Shown here in pieces: positions 46,494 through 56,887 of a DNA stretch of 64,000 nt; within the stretch, counting starts at the first letter, position 1; the number at the start of each line of letters is the position of its first letter. The notes beneath the pieces are model-generated. The model was given only the letters and a program-made list of their open reading frames with translations, had not been told where the DNA came from and searched no databases. The stretch comes from Clostridium sp. (lineage in GTDB: Bacteria; Bacillota_I; Bacilli_A; RF39; UBA660), in assembly GCA_022010095.1 (NCBI GenBank), contig CP091739.1, forward strand, positions 558,001 through 622,000. The letters run 5' to 3'. The position numbers were made by a program, and so were the translations under genes.

Positions 46494-46723
46494 TTATAAT
46501 TCCTCAAGAGTTACATCTGGCTCTTCTTTTTTTAATGATTTTTTTAATCAACTTAACTGCCTCATCATAATTATTTTTCTTCACAATTAAAAAGATAATC
46601 TTTGACTCATAAAACTTATACTTACATTATTTATAAGTGATATCCTACTAATTTCACATTCAAGTGTACTAGCACAATTCGCACAATCAAGTCCATCTAT
46701 TCTAAATTTATAATTTTTTTCAT
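46494..46723 (-). CDS. HMA-domain metal-binding protein
   Basis: About 75 residues: KFRIDGLDCANCASTLECEI carries the GxxCxxC metal motif of the HMA fold, and ends EEPDVTLEEL. In relatives this domain is often the N-terminus of CadA; here a TAA separates it from the ATPase and GAGGAATTATAAA gives a plausible ribosome binding site for cadA. Its start overlaps the cadC stop (TAATG). It could be a metallochaperone. A run-length error could in principle hide a fusion, but the TAA is not in a long run. Confidence 0.8.
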
Positions 46724-47096
46724 TACATCTCTTTCCTTCCATGATTTATATGAGCATCAGCCATTTCAAATAATTTAACTATATGATCATCATCAAGTGT
46801 ATAGTACACTTCTTTACCACTCTTTCTACATCTAACAATTCCACTTCTTCTAAAAGTTGCAAGTTGATGAGAAACAGCGGACTTAGTCATACTAAGTACA
46901 TTAGCAATATCGCAGACACACATTTCATATTTATCAAGTATATATAACATTTTACATCTTGTCGTATCACCTATTAATTTAAATAAATCAGCAAGATTAT
47001 TAAAAATAATATTCATTAGGCATACTTTTTTTAACATGATTCACACTATCTTCATGTATAATATTGCAATCACAAGTAAATTCATTCTTTTGACAT
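46723..47096 (-). CDS. cadC: ArsR/SmtB-family metal-sensing repressor (CadC-like)
   Basis: About 122 residues. N-terminal FTCDC (a Cys pair as in CadC), then winged helix with KLIGDTTRCKMLYIL, the alpha-3N/alpha-3 metal site YEMCVCDIA, the recognition helix MTKSAVSHQLATFRRSGIV, and alpha-5 residues DAHINHG. It would repress its own operon until Cd, Pb or Zn binds. GAGGAG lies before the ATG at 47096. Breaks: an early A run at about 47078-47090 and about 47000-47035. Confidence 0.9.
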
Positions 47097-47108
47097 ATTA
47101 ACTCCTCA

Positions 47109-47132
47109 ATAGTTGAATATATTTTCAACTAT
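47109..47132 (-). promoter_or_regulatory. CadC operator 1 (perfect 9-6-9 palindrome)
   Basis: ATAGTTGAA, a 6-base centre and TTCAACTAT form a perfect inverted repeat lying between the -10 box and the cadC ribosome binding site, typical of ArsR/SmtB operators. Confidence 0.75.
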
Positions 47133-47136
47133 TAAC

Positions 47137-47166
47137 ATTATAGTTGAATACGTACTCAATTGTCAA
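47137..47166 (-). promoter_or_regulatory. Promoter of the cadC-HMA-cadA operon with a second operator in the spacer
   Basis: TTGACA (47161-47166), an 18-base spacer and TATAAT (47137-47142), a consensus sigma-A promoter. The spacer contains TTGAGTAC-GTATTCAA (47144-47159), an imperfect palindrome sharing the TTGAA/TTCAA half-sites of operator 1, so a repressor would cover the promoter twice. Confidence 0.75.
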
Positions 47167-47202
47167 TACAAAAAGAAAAAAATTTTTATAAAAAAAATTA
47201 AA

Positions 47203-47220
47203 AAAGTAAACAATGTCTAC
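47203..47220 (-). terminator. Terminator of the hexapeptide transferase operon
   Basis: Minus strand AGTAGAC-ATT-GTTTACT with one G-T pair, followed by TTTTTT. The stop TAG at 47217-47219 is in the stem. Confidence 0.6.
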
Positions 47221-47849
47221 TTCTTCTTAACTATTTCATTTGTTGATTTAACAATCATATTGCTTTCTACTTCACCTTTTACCATTGTAAGAGGATAAAC
47301 ACTACTATTTTCACCTACTATAGTTCCAGGACATAATACACTATTACATCCAATTTCAGTATTATTTCCTAAAACAGAACCACATTTACGAAGACCATTT
47401 ACTTCTTTCTTATCACTTCTTACATTTGAGAGTATTACTCCAGCTCCTAAATGAGTATGTTCACCTAAAATTGAATCACCAACATAATTAAAATGTGGAC
47501 ACTCTACCTTATCAAAAAGTATAGAATTTTTTACCTCAGTAGAATTGCCTATAACAGAATTTTTACCAATTATAACTGAGCCTCTAATATAAGCATTATG
47601 TCTTATAACACTATTTTCACATATTATAGTTGGTCCATTTATATATGCTCCTTCTTCTATTTTAACAGTTTTATGTACATAAACATTATCTTTTAATTTA
47701 ATGTAATCACTTCCTAAAGTAGGAATAATTTCTAAAAATATAATTGCTTATAAGTGGAAGCACTTCCCATGGATAATCTACTCTATCAAATAATTTCTTT
47801 GTAATAGTCGCATCCATATTTAACATTTTTTTCATATTTTTTTAATCAT
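47217..47849 (-). CDS. Left-handed beta-helix (hexapeptide) protein, GlmU C-terminal-like
   Basis: About 205 residues. After an N-terminal segment (MDATITKKLFDRVDYPWEVL) comes an uninterrupted hexapeptide-repeat region of about 170 residues: VYVHKTVKIEEGAYINGPTI, VIRHNAYIRGSVIIGKNSVI, EVKNSILFDKVECPHFNYVG, HTHLGAGVILSNVR and GSVLGNNTEIGCNSVLCPGT. The NYVGDS..G....LGAG..LSN pattern is that of GlmU acetyltransferase domains, so acyl transfer to a sugar is likely. It lacks the nucleotidyltransferase half. Its start ATG overlaps the stop of the DUF4186 gene. Breaks near 47742 and 47825-47845. Confidence 0.75.
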
Positions 47850-48212
47850 AATATATCCTTTCTATTCATTTCATTATTAATCCATTTCATAATAATATCA
47901 ACTATATAATCTATTTCTTTTTTTAGTAAGTAATCTGCCTTTGGGTATATGATGCCATTTTTCTAAACACCCTCTACAACAACAAGCAGTCGCATGCTGT
48001 GCTATAAAAACAGGAAGACCTCTCATTGGTGTTTGTTTTCCATCTATTACATTGCTTACATCTGATAATCTATTATTAATAAAATCATATGCATGTTTTT
48101 TTATGGTATCAATACCTTTTTTTCTTCAATATATTTTTTTATCTTTATCTTTTTAAATGAAATCTACTTCTAAATTTAGATTTAGATAATCTTTCAAAAA
48201 AATATCATTCAT
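47846..48212 (-). CDS. DUF4186 family protein
   Basis: About 120 residues. Hallmarks: TIKKHAYDFINNRLSD, DGKQTPMRGLPVFIAQHATA, then CCCRGCLEKWHHIPKGRLLT and IVDIIMKWI. The conserved Cys/His set suggests a metal-binding fold; no function is known to me. Overlaps by ATGA at both ends with its operon neighbours. Frame breaks at about 47920, 48100-48125 and 48140-48160. Confidence 0.8.
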
Positions 48213-48460
48213 AATATTATTTCACTATACAAGCCTTTAACATTGCTTAACCTTTCAACAAATCTTATATTTCTTTTTCCTACACTTTCATCCCATGAAA
48301 AAAATCTTTTTGCTAAATTCTTACCTTTATAATTTTTTTAAACTCATTTGCTAAAGAAATTTTTCTTTTTAGGAACACTTATAATATCAATATCAGTATC
48401 AATATTTAATACACCTTTTACTTTTTAAATTTAATGCTTTTTCTATCAAAAATTATTCAT
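48209..48460 (-). CDS. Small protein of unknown function
   Basis: About 83 residues, first gene of a three-gene operon with ATGA overlaps. After repair: LIEKALNLKVKGVLNIDTDI, SLANEFKNYKGKNLAKRFFS, WDESVGKRNIRFVERLSNVK, GLYSEIIL. Basic and probably cytosolic. Not recognised. GAAGGTGAAATA precedes ATG 48460. Breaks at about 48340, 48375, 48428 and 48447. Confidence 0.55.
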
Positions 48461-48479
48461 TATTTCACCTTCAATATGA

Positions 48480-48508
48480 AGTATATACATTGTTTATACA
48501 TTTGTCAA
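48480..48508 (-). promoter_or_regulatory. Promoter of the unknown-DUF4186-hexapeptide operon
   Basis: TTGACA (48503-48508), 17-base spacer, TATACT (48480-48485) on the minus strand, 20 bases before the start codon. The spacer region has two TGTATA copies 12 bases apart that may be an operator. Confidence 0.65.
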
Positions 48509-48531
48509 TGTTCAAAATAAAGTGAATTAAA

Positions 48532-48568
48532 TAAAAAAAGTAAATCTATTTTTTTATTAATAAACTTA
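48532..48568 (-). terminator. Terminator of the Fic gene
   Basis: Minus strand AGTAAGTTTA pairs imperfectly with TAGATTTACT, followed by T7. The fic stop (48566) is at the stem base. Confidence 0.55.
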
Positions 48569-49328
48569 CTCTTCTATTTCAAAAATCTAATAATTCATTA
48601 CAAACTTTCTCATATAAATCTTGTTCATGACCTATAGTATCAATTAAGAACATTTTATCATTTTCATATTGCTTTAACCCACGAATATAATACGATTTGT
48701 CTTCATCCAAAACTATAAACTGGCATTATATTATTTTTTTAAACATTCTTTAAACATAATAATTCTTCCAACACGACCATTTCCGTCACTCAAATGGATG
48801 TATTTCTTTCAAATCTAAAGTGAAAATCAATTATATCTTCTAAAGTAATATTACTTTTTAGAATTATATTCATCTAATAACTTATCAATTTCTCTATCAA
48901 CATCTTTAGGATCAGTTGTATTTATAACACCTATTATACCAATAATATTAGGAAGTACTTTGAAACCACCAACATTGTATCTAGGATTATCTTCATCACT
49001 TGTTCCACGTTTTTAATATTTTATTCCTGTCTATTAACATTTCTTTATTTAAAGAATTATCAATATTATCAAGCATATAATCAAATAATTTAAAAATGAT
49101 TTTTTTGTTTCAATTAAATCATCTAATTTAATTAATGTATCACTTTTTAGGAATAAAAAGATGATGTATTAAAAAAATAGACTCTGTCTCATCACTTGTG
49201 AGTTTACTACCTTCAATTTTATTTGAATTGTATGCAAAAATTGACTTGTGAATAATGATATATATTACCTTTGAATTTTGATTCTTTTTTTGTTTTAATA
49301 ATTCGTTTTTTATTTTTTTTATATCCAT
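48566..49328 (-). CDS. Fic-domain protein
   Basis: About 250 residues. N-terminal FAYNSNKIEGSKLT holds an SxxxEG sequence matching the class II inhibitory helix; IDFHFRFERIHP..DGNGRVGR is the Fic active-site loop with catalytic His; RRGTSDEDNPRYNVGGFKV-like sequence before it forms the usual flap region. Fic enzymes AMPylate or otherwise modify proteins. The base change in the loop (HPF/L-S-DGNGR) cannot be fixed because of an indel at about 48790-48796. Stands alone, with its own terminator. Frame breaks at about 48685, 48745, 48860, 49012, 49100 and 49160. Confidence 0.85.
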
Positions 49329-49467
49329 ATTACTACTCCATTTAATATATATTTTTTTAAGTACTTATAATTTTTTTAACTTTTTTTCTTTATATATCAT
49401 AACATTTTTTTCTTGTATTATACAACTTTCAAAAAAAGTCACTATAACATTTTTTTAAAATCAAAAT

Positions 49468-49493
49468 AAAAAAAGTTATTTATAAAAACAACT
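49468..49493 (-). terminator. Terminator of the CotD-like gene
   Basis: Minus strand AGTTGTT-TTTATA-AATAACT with one G-T pair, followed by T7. Confidence 0.7.
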
Positions 49494-49505
49494 CTTTTAC
49501 TTAAA

Positions 49506-49827
49506 TTACATTAATCCACCACAGCAATTATCATTAACATTACATATTTCATTTTTCTTCAGTACATGTATAACATGGACTATATGTATGTTTATAGATA
49601 TGATGATTTATAATTCTTGTATTAACTGGGCAAACATGTGGTACTTCATGTACTATTTGTCTATGAATACATCTTTCTTTAGGACATTCATAAATTGGTT
49701 CACATATCATACCAGGAATAATATTGCAAGAAGTTTCCATCATAGGTTTCATAGTATCTGGAGTAACTTTTAATTCAGCACTACCTTCAACACTATAGCC
49801 TTGATACATTCCCATAGAATTATTCAT
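49506..49827 (-). CDS. CotD-like spore coat protein homologue
   Basis: About 105 residues rich in His and Cys: PGMICEPIYECPKERCIHRQ, VHEVPHVCPVNTRIINHHIY and the end NDNCCGGLM. This resembles the CotD family of coat proteins. AAAGGAG is at good distance from ATG 49827. One break at about 49552-49556. No other sporulation gene is visible, so the role in this organism (coat, or another Cys/His-rich surface protein) is open. Confidence 0.7.
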
Positions 49828-49893
49828 AATTAACAACTCCTTTACTACTATTATTGTATGTGATGTATATTAATATGTTTAAGCAAATAACAC

Positions 49894-49920
49894 AAAAAAA
49901 GCAAACACATACGTTTACTT
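49894..49920 (-). terminator. Terminator of the pilus operon
   Basis: Minus strand AAGTAAAC-GTATGT-GTTTGCTT with one G-T pair, followed by T7, 20 bases after the last sortase gene. Confidence 0.75.
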
Positions 49921-49939
49921 TCTTGTATACACAGAAGTT

Positions 49940-50495
49940 TTAAACTCTATTACATCTAACTGTAACTCTTCTAAGTCCATCACGAGTACAAGTATAAAGA
50001 GTTAAATCAAAATCACTTTCAATCATTTCTTTAATATCAGTAGAGGCAAGTTCTTCAACTAATTCAACTTTATAAGTATATCTATTATTCTTAGTATCAA
50101 CAAATATAACTTCATCACCTTGTTTTTAACTTATATAAATATTTAAAATGAGATTTATAAGAATGACCACATATTACCATATTATTATTCATAAGTGATC
50201 CATAATATAAAGTTGGTGATTTCTTTAATGAAGAATACGAAAATTCCTTACTTATTGGTAAATTTAAATCTAATGTTGGTATAACTATATATCCAATATA
50301 TTTTTAAATCATCAATAACTATTTCATCTTCATTTTTTTATTATTATCTTTATTATTTAATATAGTTTTTCATTATATCATTACTTTCTTTTTTTAGAAT
50401 ATATTTCTTCCCATTCAAAATATATAAGTAAAAAGTAAAGCAATTATTATTAATGATATACCTATATATAATATCTTTTTAGCAGTTTTGTTCAT
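49940..50495 (-). CDS. Sortase (second sortase of the pilus operon)
   Basis: About 185 residues: N-terminal anchor (KKILYIGISLIIIALLF), then YIGYIVIPTLDLNLPI, catalytic His in NMVICGHSYKSHF, catalytic Cys in LTLYTCT and Arg in RRVTVRC. The short C-terminus and lack of a C-terminal membrane helix set it apart from the class C enzyme in the same operon. It may attach the finished pilus or the minor pilin to the wall. Its start overlaps the minor pilin gene by 17 bases. Frame breaks at about 50125, 50305, 50335 and 50365-50430. Confidence 0.85.
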
Positions 50496-51383
50496 GTGAT
50501 ACCTTATCGTATACTAAACTAGCTATTATAAATACAACACCAATCATTCCGATTACTAATACTATCCATAACATTTGTCCTGTTTGAACTAAAGTACTTG
50601 TATTAGTAACTATAAAAGAATTATCTTCCTTTTGATATGTTACAGTCCATCCTTTTGGAACATTAATTTCACGTATTGTATAAGAATCACTTTTAGGTAA
50701 ATCTATCCATGTATGTTTCCATTCATTTTTCATTACTAAGTTTAATAGTATCAACTATTTCTCCATCAAGTAATAATTCTATAGTAATACTTTTTAGGTA
50801 AATTAATACCATGATTAGTATTGTTATTTGAAGTATTCCATACTTTACGTACATTAATATCCATTACTCTTATAATATCAGTTTTAGGAGTAGCTTTAAT
50901 ATCATATTCCCATTTATTATCAATTACTTTTGGTATCATTGATAAAAATGAATCAATTTTAGAAAACCCATCTACTTTATTAGTTTGTTTAACTAGATAA
51001 AGTCCTAAATCTAAATTATCATATTTAACATATCCCTCTTGATTAGTTAGCTTAGATATTCCAGCATAATCATTTGGAATACATTTTTCAATATTAGAAG
51101 CGACATCGGCAGATTCTAAATCATCTAGGGAAACATTACAACTTGATAATTCACTTACATATTCAAGAACTAAATTATGATTTTTTTCATAAGCATTAGC
51201 TACTTTATAAACAGTAAGTTCTACTCCCTCTATTTTTTTCGTTATCATTCTTCTCAAATAAAGTTATCTCTATACTTCCCTTTTTCATTAAAAATCTACT
51301 GTATTACTTCCTAAAGCATCAATTTTATCAATATTAAATATCATAAGTATAGATAATAATAAAATTTTTTTATTCTTTTTCAT
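50479..51383 (-). CDS. Minor (basal) pilin with Cna-B domain and LVQTG sorting signal
   Basis: About 300 residues. Signal peptide KKNKKILLLSILMIFNI; a first domain (VELTVYKVANAYEKNH, NQEGYVKYDNLDLGLYLVKQ), then a Cna-B domain (INVRKVWNTSNNNTNHGINL to YTIREINVPKGWTVTY). The end has TLVQTG, a hydrophobic helix and a short charged tail: a non-canonical sorting signal. GGAGGTAAAAAT precedes ATG 51383. Lies between the two sortase genes. Breaks at about 50735, 50795, 51240 and 51290. Confidence 0.85.
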
Positions 51384-51387
51384 ATTT

Positions 51388-52265
51388 TTACCTCCATGAA
51401 AATCTTTTTCCATTTGGATAAAGATACTCTTCATATTTATTAATATTAACTCTTTTTAACAGGTTTTTATTAATAATACAATTAGTAATAACGCTATTAT
51501 TGGAAGTGCTATAATAGGCATTACTATTAATCTATTTACTTTAAATCCTTCTGTTGTTATATAATCTTTTTTAATATCACCTTGGACTCTCACTCCCCTG
51601 ACTAGAAGTCTATGCGTATTGATTCCATAAGGTGTACAAGTAAGTAATGTAACATAATCATTATCTTTATCAATCTTAAGTTCATTTCTATCATTTGGTT
51701 TAACTATTGATATTTTTATCAACTTTATAAACATGAGTTTCATCTAATATAGTAATTTTTAAAAAAATATCTCCAATTTCTAATTTATCTAATTCTGTAA
51801 AAAGTTTAGCGGATGGAAGACCTCTATGAGCGGATAATACACTATGTGTACCTTTTCCACTTATTGGAAGTGAAGTTCCCTCTAAATGTCCTACACTTGA
51901 ATTTAACACAGTCTCACTAACAGTATGATATATAGGAAGTTCAACTTTAATTTTATCTATTGTTAAATATCCCATCATTCCATCATTATTAACATTTAAT
52001 AACTTTTTTTATAGTTTTTTTAAAGTATCATATGTAAGTAATGGTTCTTTTAACTTACTTAATTTTTTATTATACTCTATCGCATCATTTCTAACTTTTT
52101 CAAAATCAATTTGATTAGTATTCTTTAAGATATTTTTCATAATTATATATTGTTCTAGATTGATTCTTTTTCATTATAATAATTACTTAATGTTGGGTAA
52201 AAAAATACTAAAAGTCCTATGAAAAAAAATAATATCATTAACATTGTGATCTTATGATCTTTCAT
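51388..52265 (-). CDS. Class C sortase (pilus polymerase)
   Basis: About 290 residues with membrane helices at both ends. Catalytic blocks: SAHRGLPSAKLFTELDKL (His), YVTLLTCTPYGINTHR (Cys) and RLLVRGVR (Arg). GYLTIDKIKVELPIYH is typical of the class. Joins pilin subunits through the pilin-motif Lys and the LPxTG Thr. The C-terminal tail after the second helix depends on an A run at about 51463: the frame giving NKYEEYLYPNGKRFSW to a stop at 51388 looks most protein-like. Other breaks at about 51710-51740, 52010 and 52165. Confidence 0.92.
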
Positions 52266-52313
52266 AACTTAATACCACTTACCCTTTCTACCAATTAATA
52301 TTTATTGTTGATA

Positions 52314-52340
52314 GATTGGAAGATTTTATTTCTTCCAATC
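52314..52340 (-). promoter_or_regulatory. Strong hairpin without U-run between major pilin and sortase genes
   Basis: GATTGGAAGA and TCTTCCAATC pair perfectly over a 7-base loop, just after the major pilin stop. No T-run follows on the minus strand, so it is more likely an RNA-stability or processing element than a terminator. It could keep pilin mRNA more abundant than sortase mRNA. Confidence 0.5.
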
Positions 52341-52359
52341 CATCTATTTCACTGACTAT

Positions 52360-53774
52360 TTATATTATATATTTTTCTTTGTATACTCTTAATTTAGTTA
52401 CTAATAATAAACCAAATCCTATTACTAAGATTGAACCTAATGTTAAGAATAATGTAGTTCCAATTCCACCTGTTTCTGGTAACTTAGAACCTGTATAGTT
52501 TTCAACATTAGTACTAAATCTACTAAATGTATTATCACTATTTATTTTAGAAATAATTATTTCTACTCTACTAGTTAATTTATTATAACCAGTTGGAGCA
52601 ACAACTTCTTCTAAGTAATATGTACCAGCATCTAAACCTAAGATAGTTGCTTTACTAGCTTTAATAGTTACACCATTTTCATTAGCTCTAGCTACACGAT
52701 AAGTATTAGATGTTGCATCTACTAATACAACTTTAATTTCATTACCATTAGTTTTAGCATCATATAATCTAAATTCAGCACCTGTTAATTGTGTTCTTTC
52801 TTTTCCATCAATTTTAATTACATCAAATGCATATGAATAAGTAATAGTTTTCTTTTCTGGAGTATTAGTATCACCATAAGCTAAATCTAATACGTTTGGA
52901 TTTCCTTCTCCTTCAACTATTGCATTTTCATTTAAGATAGCTGAATATGTAACAGTAATTACTGTATTCTTTGGTAATGTAACAATATATTCATTCTTAA
53001 ATTCAATTACAAATGTATAACCTGATACATCTGTTCTAACTGTATAGTTAGATGAATCTACTACTGTATCACCAATTTTTACTACTACTGAATTAGTATT
53101 GAAAGTAAGACCAGCACTCATTTTATCACGAAGTTTATAATCAGTATAACCAGCACCAGCTGTAATAGTTGCTTTAAAGTTTACTGTATCACCAATACTA
53201 GCATCGTTAGTTTTTCCATATGTACCTTTTTCTTCAACTTCTTTATCTACATCTGGAGTTAAAGTATTCTTTTTCTCTTGTTGTTGTACTTGGATTAGTA
53301 GTTGTTAAACTTAATAATCTAGCATCCTTTTCTGCAGTTGTAGAACTCATTAAATAATAACCTAAATCTAAATTTTTGAATTCTACTGTTGTACTTGTTG
53401 CCTTAGTTGAAGCAACTGGCTCTATACTATTATTTTCAGCATAAGCAAATGCTAACTTAGCAAATTCTTGTACTCTTGTATCAGTTGTATCACCTTTCCA
53501 TACATAATATGTATTTCCATTTTCATTTTTAGCTTCAAGGTAAGCACTAGCTTCAGTACTTTCTACAAAAGCTTTAAAATCTGCATTAGCTCTATAGATA
53601 TAATGATTATTAGTTTTTATCATAAGTTTCTAAATCTAATACTCTATAGATAGAATAAGTTTCGCCAACTACTGCTTTTTCAACTGTAATTGTACCATTT
53701 CCAGCTGCATTTACTTGTACTAATGCAAATACAAAAGCAAATAACAACCCAAATAATTTTTTAATGTTTTTCAT
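52360..53774 (-). CDS. Major pilin subunit with Cna-B/SpaA-type domains and LPETG signal
   Basis: About 472 residues. Signal peptide KKLFGLLFAFVFALVQVNA; N-terminal domain with AYLEAKNENGNTYYVWKGDT and VEFKNLDLGYYLMSS; a middle isopeptide-type domain (TYGKTNDASIGDTVNFKATI, RDKMSAGLTF, ITVTYSAILNENAIVEGEGN); and a last Cna-B domain with the E-box YYLEEVVAPTGYNKL. The end is KLPETGG, membrane helix and basic tail. AAGGAAATAAAAA precedes ATG 53774. Only two breaks (about 53270, 53617), one of the better preserved genes. Polymerised by the class C sortase downstream. Confidence 0.93.
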
Positions 53775-53804
53775 TTTTTATTTCCTTTCCTTTCAAAATA
53801 AACA

Positions 53805-56222
53805 TTAATGTTTCATAGTCAGTTTTTTATTTAAAACATTAACTGATATATAAATAATAGGGACAACTAATAATAGTGAACCTATTATTAATAAAATTAA
53901 CATACCACTACTTCCAGTAGCTGGTAACTCATACCCTGATATATTAGTAAATTTAACTTTTACTATCCTTATCTAAAGTATAAGATTTTTATATTCTTAC
54001 TATTATATATATTGATTGCTCCACCATTAATTTGATATTTAACAATAAATCCATCATGATTTGTTTCTCTAATTTTTATATGAAATACCATATGGTAAAT
54101 CTTTTTATAGTAATTTGTTCTTTATTTTTTTAATTCAATAATTGCTTTTACCATTACTAAATGTAATCTTTTTCAGTAGTTTCAGTATTACCATTCTTTT
54201 CTAACAACATCATAAGTACCCTCAAGATTATTACCTCTATAAGTTGCTTCTATTTGAAATTTAAATTTCTTATTAGTACTTACTCCTTCAACTACTTTAA
54301 TAATAGTTAGATTTCTAGTCTTATAATTATTAATAAATTTAGTATCTTTTAGTGGAGATGTTGTTTCACCATAACTTACATTGACATCATAAATATCATT
54401 TTTAACATCATGATAATCATCAGTAGATACTTCATGTATTTTTATATTTATGACCAGAAGGTATTTTATCAAATATAACTTTTTCCATTTGAATTAGACA
54501 CACTTGTCATTTTGAAATTATTATCAATATGTCTTCTTTCTTTTAAACAAGGGCAATCATCTGAATGATATATTTCAAATGTAGATCCTTCTAGTGGCTT
54601 TTTTCCATAATTTGTTAATTTATCAAATTCAAGTTTGCCAAGATAACCTTTTACTGAAGGTATTTTAAATTTTAATTTTTTTATTCTTGGTTCTTTTCCA
54701 CTTTCCCTAATTACATAAGATAATGTTGTAACACCATTTGTATATAATAATGTATCACTCATAAAATTATTTGCTTCTGTTTTTAATCTTATTCTATATT
54801 TAAGTTCATAGTTGTAATAAGTTGTATTTCCACTAGTTGTTTTTAGTGTATTTAGAATTCTTTAAATCCCAATTTATTTTTATCAGTTTGATTATTATAA
54901 TAAGCAGTATTATTTGAAGTATTGTTACTCAAAGTAGAATTATAAGTAACACTATCATATAATTTTTGATTTATCATTTTTCATTATCATAAATTCCAAC
55001 AAAATTTATAACATCTTTTTACTGAAGTTTGATCGAATTCATAGGATCTTCTGCTACCCATGAAGCCTCTGACAAATATTTAATATTCTCAAATATTTTT
55101 ATTAAAAAGCTTCATTCATATTTTTTTACTGTTTTTTTAACATCAAAATAATGACCATTATATCCAGAACCAATACCAGGTCCTATACTTGAATTTGTTG
55201 TATTACCACCAAGCAATAGTTTAAAAATCATTTAATGTATTTCCTATTGTATAATTTTTTTATTATTAAATCTATCAATAGTTGAAAAAAATTTTTTTAT
55301 CAAGTGCAGCATTATCATAATCTTCAATTGTCATTGCATTTTTATCTATTCCTGTACCAATTGAATAAATAACAGTACCTTTATTTCTTAATATTTTTGC
55401 CTTTTCTTGTGCCTTTCTAGCACCTCTTTCACTATAATTAGTTCCATAAGTCATTGTTTTTTGTCTAAACTCATCATATAAAATTCCAGTATCTGTTCTA
55501 ATTGCATCATGTCCAGTATAGCCTTGCCATAAATATGTTGTTGGAAATCCATCAGATAAAAAAATATAATATATTTATTTTTTTATATCTTTAGTACTCG
55601 CATTATTATATAACATATCATATGCTACTTGAAGTCCACCTTCAATATTAGTAAAACGTGTCTTATCATATTTATAAATATCATTATCTTCATCAATTGT
55701 TTTTAGTTATACTTATGGTTTTTATCATAAACAGCTTTATTAATTTCATTAGCAGTACTCATACTCTTGCATTCTTGAATATTAGCAAGTACATGACCAT
55801 CTCTATTAAATGCAACATATCCTAGTTGTCTTTTAGCATCAACATTACTTGAATTAGAAGCGAACGTTTCAACAAATTTTTGTCCAGCATTAAGAGCCGC
55901 TCTAAGTCTAGTAGTATTTTCACCTTCCAACTTATTTTCAATCATTGTACGTGAAATATCCATTACAATGACAACAGCTAAATCTTGTTCTTTTGCTATT
56001 TCAGTAGTTTGAACTTTAAGAGTTATATCAAAATAGTTTTCAAGTTCACTTGGAGAAATTGTTTTACTAATCTTAACTCCATCTCCAACAGATTCACCAC
56101 CAGCATTGCCTATTTGCCTTTGATTATTACCACTTACCTCTGCAAAAACATTTATTATTGGATTAATAAACATTAAAATAGCAAATAGTAATAAAAAAAT
56201 ATTTTATTTATCTTTTTTTCAT
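53805..56222 (-). CDS. Pilus tip adhesin with VWA domain, Cna-B domains and LPATG signal
   Basis: About 800 residues. Signal peptide (FLLLFAILMFINPIINVFA), then SKTISPSELENYFDITLKVQ and a von Willebrand A domain with MIDAS DISRT after DLAVVIVM, RLRAALNAGQKFVETFA and FLSDGFPTTY. The C-terminal third has Cna-B-like repeats (KEITFDKLTNYGKKPLEGS-like, TIIKVVEGVSTNKKFKFQ). The end is GYELPATG, hydrophobic helix and tail KKLTMKH. The gene order (tip adhesin, major pilin, sortase, minor pilin) fits Firmicute pilus islands. Heavily broken between 54780 and 55700, so domain borders there are uncertain. Confidence 0.85.
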
Positions 56223-56264
56223 ACCATGTCCCCCATATAAGAAAAAAAATAATATTATATTTTT

Positions 56265-56887
56265 TTAATTTCTTTTTAAAAGGCCACACTTTAAAAAAAT
56301 AACTTTACCAATTATATCGTTAGTTTTAATTTGACCTACATTAATAGTTCTTGAGTCTGTTAATACATCTCTATCATCACTTAATACAAATATACTACCA
56401 TCACTTACTTGTACTGGATATTTAATATCACTATCACCCTTTTTTAATTCTCTAACATAATTTTCTTTTAATTCTTTTCCATTAACATACACAATACCAT
56501 CTTTATCTATATTAACAAAATCACTTTCTACTCCAATTACTCTTTTAATAAGTATTTTTATTTCCATGATAGAAAGCAACTATATCACCAGTTTTAAATT
56601 TATTATCTTTAACTGTAAGTACTATATCGCCATCATTAAGTAATGGTTTCATACTTGAATCAGTTATTTCTATTACTGGCATGAATAATGTCGCACATAT
56701 AGATGAAATAGCTACTATAATTATTAATACATATACTGTACTTCTAAGTAATCTTCCAAAAACTATTTTTATATATTTTTACTCTATGTATTTCCGTTTT
56801 TAAGTTATCAATTGTTATATCTTCATAAGTAATCTTTTTTTAATTTTCTTTCTTTTTTTATGAAATATATTTTTTTAACTTATTCAT
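56265..56887 (-). CDS. Type I signal peptidase
   Basis: About 205 residues. Cytosolic basic start, one membrane helix, then the catalytic Ser in TDSSMKPLLNDGDIVL and the general-base Lys in ILIKRVIGVESDFV; VFVLSDDRDVLTDSR corresponds to box D/E. Linked signal peptidases in pilus islands (SipA/LepB type) assist pilin export or folding. The C-terminal stop depends on a T run; 56265 gives KVWPFKKN. Breaks at about 56290, 56565, 56750-56780 and 56835-56875. Start ATG overlaps the end of the coiled-coil gene. Confidence 0.88.
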
